From NCBI RefSeq assembly GCF_030116705.1, contig NZ_JAOTIK010000001.1, positions 3,677,001 to 3,741,000 on the forward strand: a stretch of DNA of 64,000 nt, read 5' to 3'. Positions 58,653 to 64,000 of the stretch are shown piece after piece. Each line of letters opens with the position of its first letter. The first letter of the stretch is position 1. Below the pieces are notes generated by a model that made no database searches, was not told the origin of the DNA, and saw nothing but the letters and a program-made list of their open reading frames with translations. The position numbers and the translations under genes were made by a program. This DNA comes from Streptomyces sp. ML-6. GTDB lineage: Bacteria; Actinomycetota; Actinomycetes; Streptomycetales; Streptomycetaceae.

Positions 58653-59333
58653 ATGCGGGAGTTCTTGAGCGCGGCAACTTCCTTTCCGGCCGTTCCGTTC
58701 GGAGCCGCCCTGATCGTCGTCGTCTTCTTCTGGCTCCTGGTGCTGGCCGGGGCCGCCGATCACCACTCCTTCGACGGGGACCTCGACACCGACCTCGCCG
58801 GGATCGGCGGGGTGCCGGTCACCGTCACGGTGTCCGTGATGGTCGTCGTCGGCTGGTTCACCAGCCTCACCGGCGCCGTCCTGATGCACCGCAGCGGCAC
58901 CACCGGCCTCGCTCGGGCCGGATTCGCCTGCGCCGTGTTCGCCGGGGCGCTGCTGATCGGCTGGATCGCCACACGGGGCTTCGTGCGCTGCTTCCGCCGA
59001 CGCTTCCCGGACGAGCCCCCGCCCTCGCGGCAGGACTTCCTCGGCCGGGTCTGCACCATCCGCACCGGCTCCGTCAGCTCCGACTTCGGCCAGGCCGAGG
59101 TCGTGGCGGCCGACGGATCCACCGCCGTCGTCCAGGTCAGACTGGCCGGACCGGCGGACGGCGCGGCCCTCACCGCGGGCAGTGCGGGACTGCTGTACGC
59201 GTACGACGACGCGGGAGAGTTCTTCTGGGTCTCGGCGTACGACAAGGCCCTGGACCCGGGACCGCCGCCGCCACCGCGACCACGCACGGCGCAGCGCACG
59301 GGCGCGCGCCGCACCCCACGCCGCACCGGCTGA
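58653..59333 (+). CDS. NfeD/YqiJ-like membrane protein (partner of flotillin 2)
   Basis: A 226-residue protein. Three membrane segments: FGAALIVVVFFWLLVLAGAA, VTVTVSVMVVVGWFTSLTG and AGFACAVFAGALLIGWIATR; then a soluble OB-like barrel (GRVCTIRTGSVSSDFGQAEV, AGLLYAYDDAGEFFWVS) and a Pro/Arg-rich tail. The order and the HHSFDGD segment between spans 1 and 2 recall E. coli YqiJ, the partner of flotillin YqiK. ATG behind GGGGGAGG. The flotillin gene starts 131 bp later. Confidence 0.86.
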   Translation: MREFLSAATSFPAVPFGAALIVVVFFWLLVLAGAADHHSFDGDLDTDLAGIGGVPVTVTVSVMVVVGWFTSLTGAVLMHRSGTTGLARAGFACAVFAGALLIGWIATRGFVRCFRRRFPDEPPPSRQDFLGRVCTIRTGSVSSDFGQAEVVAADGSTAVVQVRLAGPADGAALTAGSAGLLYAYDDAGEFFWVSAYDKALDPGPPPPPRPRTAQRTGARRTPRRTG

Positions 59334-59464
59334 CCCGACCGGACCCCTCCCGGCACCACCCGCCGAGTCCCGTCGTGCCCGCCGCACGGTGAGCCGCCCG
59401 GCGCCCCGCCGCGCCGCCGGCCCCGCCGCTCCACTTTCTTCATCACCAGCCGCCAAGGACTGTC

Positions 59465-61675
59465 ATGGATGCCATCACCTTGGGCTTCGGCGTGCTCGTA
59501 GCCGTCGTCCTGCTCATCGCCGTCGCCCTGCTCTTCGTCATCACCCGGCTCTTCCGCAAGGTGGAGCAGGGCAAGGCGCTGATCATCTCCAAGACCAAGA
59601 AGGTCGACGTCACCTTCACCGGGGCCGTCGTCCTGCCGGTGCTCCACAAGGCCGAGAGCATGGACATCTCGGTGAAGACCATCGAGATCCGCCGCACCGG
59701 GCGCGAGGGGCTGATCTGCCAGGACAACATCCGCGCCGACATCCACATCACGTTCTTCGTCCGGGTCAACAAGACCGTCGAGGACGTCATCAAGGTCGCC
59801 CAGGCCATCGGCACGGAGCGGGCCAGCGACAAGGTCGCGATCCAGGAATTCTTCGCCGCGAAGTTCTCCGAGGCGCTGAAGACCGTCGGCAAGCAGCTGG
59901 ACTTCGTCGACCTGTACACCAAGCGCGAAGAGTTCCGGGACCGGATCATCCGGGTCATCGGGACGGACCTGAACGGCTACCACCTCGACGACGCCGCGAT
60001 CGACTTCCTCGAGCAGACGCCGATGACGCAGCTCGACGGCGCGAACATCCTGGACGCACAGGGCATCCGCAAGATCACCGAGCTGACGGCGATCGAGCAC
60101 GTGCGCACCAACGAGTTCCAGCGCACCGAGGAGAAGGAGATCACCCGGCAGGACGTCGACGCCCGCGAGACCATCCTGGAGCTGGAGCGCCGGCAGGCCG
60201 AGGCCGAGATCAAGCAGCGCCGCGAGGTCGAGACGCTGCGGGCCCGCGAGGAGGCCGCCACGGCCAAGGTCCAGGAGGAGGAGCGGCTCGGCGCGCAGGC
60301 CGCGTTCATCCGCACCGAGGAGCAGCTCGGCATCCAGCGCGAGAACCAGGCCCGGGAGATCGCCGTCGCGCAGAAGAACCGCGAGCGGGTCATCGCGGTG
60401 GAGAACGAGCGGATCGAGAAGGACCGCCTGCTGGAGGTCATCGGGCGCGAGCGGCAGACCGAACTCGACCGGATCGCCGCGACGAAGGAGGTCGAGGCCG
60501 AGCGCCGCGAGGTCGCCGACGTGATCCGCGAGCGGATCGCCGTGGACCGCACGGTCGCCGAGCAGGAGGAGTCCATCAAGACGCTGCGGGCCGTCGAGGA
60601 GTCGGAGCGCACCCGCAGGTCGGTCATCATCGCCGCCGAGGCGGAGGCCCAGGAGAAGCTGGTCAAGGACATCAAGGCCGCCGAGGCCGCCGAGGCCGCG
60701 GCCGCCCACCTGGCCGCCGAGCAGCTGACGCTCGCCGAGGCCCGGCTGAAGACCGCCGACCTGGACGCGCAGGCCAAGCTGCGGCTGGCCGAGGGCATCC
60801 AGGCGGAGTCCGCCGCACCCGGCCTCGCGGAGGTCCAGGTCCGGGAGGCGGAGGCCGACGTCATCGAGAAGGCCGGTCTCGCCGAGGCCGAGGCCACGTC
60901 CGCCCGGCTGAAGGCCGAGGCGGAGGGCGCCCGGCTCAAGGCCCTCGCCGAGGCGGAGGGCACGCAGGCCCAGGCGGTGGCCGACGCCGCGATGATCGGC
61001 GAGAAGCTGAAGGCCGAGGCCGCGGGCCTCACCGAGAAGGCCGCCGCGATGGCGGCGCTGGACGACGCCTCGCGCGGCCACGAGGAGTACCGGCTGCGGC
61101 TCGCCGCGGAGAAGGAGATCCGGCTGGCCGCGCTCGACGTGCAGCGGCAGGTGGCCGAGGCCCAGGCGACGGTGCTGGCCACCGGCCTGGAGAACGCCGA
61201 CATCGACATCGTCGGCGGGGAGTCGGTCTTCTTCGACCGGCTGGTCTCGGCCGTCTCGATGGGCAAGGGACTCGACGGGTTCGTGGAGAACTCGGACACG
61301 GCGAAGGCCCTCGCCGGCCCGTGGCTGAACGGCACCTCGTCGTTCACCGAGGACCTGACCCGGATGGTCGGCTCGGTCTCCACGGGCGACGTCCGCAACC
61401 TGACGGTGTCGGCGCTGCTGACCCGGATGATGCGGGCCCCGGGGGCCGGCGTCGCGCCGGGACAGGTGCAGCAACTGCTGACCGCAGCCCGGGAGTTGGG
61501 CCTCGCCGATGCGCCGGTCTCCGCGGTGACCGGGGCGCTGGCGGCGGGTGACGCGTCCGCGCTCGTCAAGGCAGCGTCGTCGTCGGCCGGGACCTCCGTA
61601 CCGGCCGAGGCTTCGGCGGCGGGTGACGCGGCCACGGTGCCCGCGGCCCACAACGGGACACCGGTCGCCCCGTAA
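59465..61675 (+). CDS. Flotillin-family (SPFH) protein 2, YqiK-like
   Basis: A 736-residue membrane scaffold, 50% longer than flotillin 1 and only distantly like it. One N-terminal span (5-28), SPFH domain about 35-225 (GKALIISKTKKVDVTF, DIHITFFVRVNKTVEDVIKV, DLNGYHLDDAAIDFLEQTPM), then a very long coiled coil of Ala/Glu/Arg (225-570), and a C-terminal globular part with VGGESVFFDRLVSAVSMGKG, typical of YqiK-type flotillins, followed by an Ala-rich tail. In the same direction follows the large ATPase gene after a strong hairpin. A platform role for that ATPase is plausible. Confidence 0.94.
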   Translation: MDAITLGFGVLVAVVLLIAVALLFVITRLFRKVEQGKALIISKTKKVDVTFTGAVVLPVLHKAESMDISVKTIEIRRTGREGLICQDNIRADIHITFFVRVNKTVEDVIKVAQAIGTERASDKVAIQEFFAAKFSEALKTVGKQLDFVDLYTKREEFRDRIIRVIGTDLNGYHLDDAAIDFLEQTPMTQLDGANILDAQGIRKITELTAIEHVRTNEFQRTEEKEITRQDVDARETILELERRQAEAEIKQRREVETLRAREEAATAKVQEEERLGAQAAFIRTEEQLGIQRENQAREIAVAQKNRERVIAVENERIEKDRLLEVIGRERQTELDRIAATKEVEAERREVADVIRERIAVDRTVAEQEESIKTLRAVEESERTRRSVIIAAEAEAQEKLVKDIKAAEAAEAAAAHLAAEQLTLAEARLKTADLDAQAKLRLAEGIQAESAAPGLAEVQVREAEADVIEKAGLAEAEATSARLKAEAEGARLKALAEAEGTQAQAVADAAMIGEKLKAEAAGLTEKAAAMAALDDASRGHEEYRLRLAAEKEIRLAALDVQRQVAEAQATVLATGLENADIDIVGGESVFFDRLVSAVSMGKGLDGFVENSDTAKALAGPWLNGTSSFTEDLTRMVGSVSTGDVRNLTVSALLTRMMRAPGAGVAPGQVQQLLTAARELGLADAPVSAVTGALAAGDASALVKAASSSAGTSVPAEASAAGDAATVPAAHNGTPVAP

Positions 61676-61688
61676 CGACCACCCGACC

Positions 61689-61729
61689 GGTCCGGCCCGG
61701 GGCCCACCGCACAGGCCCCGGGCCGGACC
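61689..61729 (+). terminator. Perfect 16-bp hairpin after flotillin 2
   Basis: GGTCCGGCCCGGGGCC and GGCCCCGGGCCGGACC enclose a nine-base loop 14 bases after the stop. Confidence 0.78.
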
Positions 61730-61740
61730 ACCCCGTAGAG

Positions 61741-61784
61741 AACCGTCCGGAACCGTACGGAACCGTATGGAACCGTCTGGAACC
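61741..61784. repeat. Four to five tandem AACCGTNNGG decamers
   Basis: AACCGTCCGG, AACCGTACGG, AACCGTATGG, AACCGTCTGG and a final AACC follow one another exactly every 10 bases. They lie between terminator and start of the ATPase gene, i.e. at promoter position, one helical turn apart. Confidence 0.7.
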
Positions 61785-61856
61785 ACCCGCCCCGCGCCCC
61801 TCTCACGCCTCACCCGCCCCGCACACCTCTCGTACCTCGCAGAAAGAGCCGCACGG

Positions 61857-64000
61857 ATGGACACCGACACCACGACCGAGACGCCCACCGGCGGCCCCGT
61901 GGACGCGGGAACGTACGACGTGCTGCGCCGCCGGCTGGGCGACCGGGCCGCCGAACTGGCCCGCTGCGCCGAGGCGCTCAACGCCCGGCGCACCGAGGAG
62001 TTCGGCTCGACCGAGCTCCGGCTCACCGGCACCGAGCAGATCCGCACCGAGCAGGCGTCGGTCCCCCGCGACCTGGTGGCCGTCGGCGGCCGGCTGCTGT
62101 TCGGCTTCGAACGGGGGCCGGGCGCGACCGGCACCGCCGAGGTGTCCGACGTACTCACCCTGTACGGGCCCGAGCTGGACGCCCCCGTGCCGGGCGGGCC
62201 GCCGGCCGACGAGGACTTCGTCCGCGAGTTCACCGCCCTGCACCGCTACTACCGCGACGCCCGGCTGCTGCGGCTGCGCCGGGTGGACGGGAAGCTGCTC
62301 GCGGTCTTCCGCACCGGCGAGAGCGCGGACGGCATCCGGGTGCTGCGCTGGGCGCTCGCCGCGGACGGTTCGCCGGGCGCCTTCCTCGACGCGCGCGGCG
62401 ACCGCGACCACGTCTTCCCGCCGTCGCACGACTTCACCTGGACCGTCGCGGGCCGCGAGTCGCACGTACCGGGCCGGCACCCGCACATCGCGGTGGGCGG
62501 CGACGGCGACGGCGCGCAGGCCGTGCTGTTCGTCGACACGCTCGGCGGCACCCTCACCGTCAAGACGGAGAACGACACCGACACCCCGCACGGCATCTAC
62601 GAGGAACCGGTCACCGAACCCCTCCAGTCCCTCGCCGACGCCGAGGTGGAGCACGCCACGATCGGCCCGCTGGTCCTGCTCCGGGTCCGCCCGTACAACG
62701 AGGAGACCTGGCGGCACCTGGTCTTCAACACCCTGCTCGGCACCGTGCTGCGGCTGGACGGCATCGGCCCGGCCTGCCACCGGCTGCCGGAGGACCAGGG
62801 CATCATCTTCCCCGGCGGCTACTACCTCACCACCGGCACCGCCAAGACCTTCGACATCGCCGAGCCGCTCTCCGCCCCGGTCTTCGAGGGCGCGGTCCGC
62901 TCCCCGAACGGCGAGGACGTCCTGTACGTCTTCCGCTCCCCCGACGACGGCCGCAGCCTGCTCCTGCCGTACAACCTGATCCGGCAGGAGGTCGCCACCC
63001 CACTCCAGGGCCGCGGCCACGCCCTGCTCGACGACGGCACGCTCGTCCTGCTGCGCACCACCGCCACCGGCGACGAACCGGCCCGGGTCCACCAGGTGCA
63101 GCGCTGGCACACCCCGTACGTCTCCGACACCCACGCCGCCTCCCGCCCCGCCGCCGACGGGCCGCTGGCCCGGGTCGGCAACGCCGATCTGGTGCGCGGC
63201 ATCTCCGACTGCCTGGCCCTCGCCCACGGCGCCACCGAGACCACCCCGACCGCCGCCGTGTACGCCCGGCTGGTCGCGGACTGCGTCCGCGCCACCGACC
63301 GCTACCACTGGCTCACCGACCCCGAACTCGGCACGCTCGCCGAGCCGTTGGCTGAACTCAGGGCCACCGCCGAGCAGGTGCTGACCGAGTTCGAGACGGT
63401 GCGGGAGCTGACCCGGCAGGCCGCCGACGCGCTGACCGAGGCCACCGAACACATCACCGCGCTCGTCCGCCGCAGCCGCGGCGAGGTCCCGCGCACGGCC
63501 GCCGAATGGGTGGAACGACTCACCGAACTGCGCCGCGCCCACGGCCATGTGTCGACCCTCGCCGAGATGCGGTACGCGGACACCGAACGCATCGCGGAAC
63601 TCTCCGCCGACACCGCCGCCGACATCGAGGCGGTGGCCCGGCGCGCCGTCTCCTTCCTCTCCCGGGACGACGCCTTCGCCGGCTACCACGAGGACATCGC
63701 CCGCCTCACCGCCGAGGCGTCCGCGCTCGCCACCGTCGCGGACACGGCGGCGCTCGGCGACCGGCTGACGGAGACGACGGAGGGGCTCGGCACCGTCACG
63801 GACGTCGTCGCCGGGCTCGACATCGGCGACGCCACGGTCCGGACCTCCATCCTGGAGCGGATCGCGGAGGTGCTCGGCGGGGTCAACCGGGCCCGCGCCA
63901 CGCTCGACGCGCGCCGTCGCGAACTGCTCGACCACGAGGGCCGGGCCGAGTTCGCCGCCGAGTTCGCGCTGCTCGGGCAGGCCGTCACGGGGGCGATCGC
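61857..64000 (+). CDS. Large DUF3686-type ATPase ('DNA repair ATPase'), 5' part
   Basis: The frame starts at ATG 61857 and is open to the window's right edge (714 codons), so the protein is incomplete. Residues 1-75 are helical (DVLRRRLGDRAAELARCAEA). About 75-430 are beta-rich with repeated sheets (VDGKLLAVFRTGESADGIRV; EDVLYVFRSPDDGRSLLLPY; IIFPGGYYLTTGTAKTF), like a beta-propeller, then come long helices (430-714). This is how members of the DUF3686 'DNA repair ATPase' family begin; the AAA module should lie further right. No ribosome site of usual strength precedes the ATG. Decamer repeats at 61741 lie just upstream. The DNA-repair label is only a database name. Confidence 0.75.
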   Translation, partial: MDTDTTTETPTGGPVDAGTYDVLRRRLGDRAAELARCAEALNARRTEEFGSTELRLTGTEQIRTEQASVPRDLVAVGGRLLFGFERGPGATGTAEVSDVLTLYGPELDAPVPGGPPADEDFVREFTALHRYYRDARLLRLRRVDGKLLAVFRTGESADGIRVLRWALAADGSPGAFLDARGDRDHVFPPSHDFTWTVAGRESHVPGRHPHIAVGGDGDGAQAVLFVDTLGGTLTVKTENDTDTPHGIYEEPVTEPLQSLADAEVEHATIGPLVLLRVRPYNEETWRHLVFNTLLGTVLRLDGIGPACHRLPEDQGIIFPGGYYLTTGTAKTFDIAEPLSAPVFEGAVRSPNGEDVLYVFRSPDDGRSLLLPYNLIRQEVATPLQGRGHALLDDGTLVLLRTTATGDEPARVHQVQRWHTPYVSDTHAASRPAADGPLARVGNADLVRGISDCLALAHGATETTPTAAVYARLVADCVRATDRYHWLTDPELGTLAEPLAELRATAEQVLTEFETVRELTRQAADALTEATEHITALVRRSRGEVPRTAAEWVERLTELRRAHGHVSTLAEMRYADTERIAELSADTAADIEAVARRAVSFLSRDDAFAGYHEDIARLTAEASALATVADTAALGDRLTETTEGLGTVTDVVAGLDIGDATVRTSILERIAEVLGGVNRARATLDARRRELLDHEGRAEFAAEFALLGQAVTGAI

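Noticed and set aside
58760..62233. 1157-codon minus-strand frame opposite the flotillin gene
   Set aside because: Antisense of the flotillin coiled coil; no domain, and it crosses two genes and a terminator.
1..64000. CRISPR arrays, insertion sequences, rRNA genes
   Set aside because: No regularly spaced repeat-spacer pattern, no intact transposase with inverted repeats, and no rRNA-like segment was found; the tandem repeats seen are short GC-rich minisatellites.

Overview
The window looks like a Streptomyces chromosome (or a very close relative). GC is very high with strong G/C at third codon positions, GTG and TTG starts are common behind GGAGG-type ribosome sites, and it carries actinomycete-specific families: a conservon (cvn) operon with cytochrome P450s, HTH/DUF397 pairs, an XRE-ImmA/IrrE-MAB_1171c triad, SpoIIE-type phosphatase and SMI1/KNR4 proteins. 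No complete rRNA or tRNA gene, no CRISPR array and no intact insertion sequence was seen.

Layout. 1-2.8 kb: 3' end of an AbiEii-type nucleotidyltransferase toxin, an SMI1/KNR4 protein and a Cys-rich small protein. The last two are bracketed by degenerate ~140-bp direct repeats, one ending in the 3' half of a tRNA-Gly(CCC)-like sequence; this looks like an old integration scar. 2.8-4.5 kb: gene-poor, with broken coding signal. 4.5-8.5 kb: secreted proteins (polysaccharide deacetylase, crystallin-like), a small membrane protein, and a divergent alpha/beta hydrolase-TetR pair with twin operators. 8.5-10.7 kb: a Ser/Thr kinase fused to an extracytoplasmic solute-binding domain. 11.2-17.7 kb: a conservon (sensor ATPase, roadblock, DUF742, small GTPase, a P450 without the ExxR motif, a second P450) ending in a translationally coupled enoyl-CoA hydratase. 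18-24.5 kb: CAP-domain secreted protein, MMPL transporter, NarL-type two-component system, VOC protein. 24.6-26.6 kb: phosphoribosyltransferase, then a FluC-DUF190-FluC fluoride-export operon. 26.8-29.5 kb: an HTH/DUF397 cluster with two DUF397 copies. 29.9-31.8 kb: SoxR and a divergent MFS exporter sharing a near-ideal SoxR box. 31.9-43.8 kb: mixed metabolic and regulatory genes (DinB, GNATs, DUF6624, oxidoreductase/HxlR, winged-helix/Zn-ribbon protein, amidase/TetR/hydrolase, TipA-like MerR/VOC). 44.3-47.1 kb: a promoter-to-terminator small-RNA candidate followed by the XRE-ImmA/IrrE-MAB_1171c operon. 47-52 kb: GNAT, PAS-GAF-SpoIIE phosphatase, DUF1876, hydrolase, peroxiredoxin.

52-64 kb is the most coherent region: two separate NfeD-like/flotillin pairs, a K+(Na+)/H+ antiporter with its RCK_C regulatory subunit, a TerB-like protein, a PucR-type regulator, and, running off the right edge, a large DUF3686-type ATPase. 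Read together they suggest an envelope-integrity or ion-stress module assembled around two membrane scaffolds, which is my main candidate for an undescribed system.

Several intergenic gaps carry short tandem GC-rich repeats, strong hairpin terminators and clean dyad operators; these are listed separately. Start codons were chosen from ribosome-site spacing and overlaps, so some may differ by a few codons.
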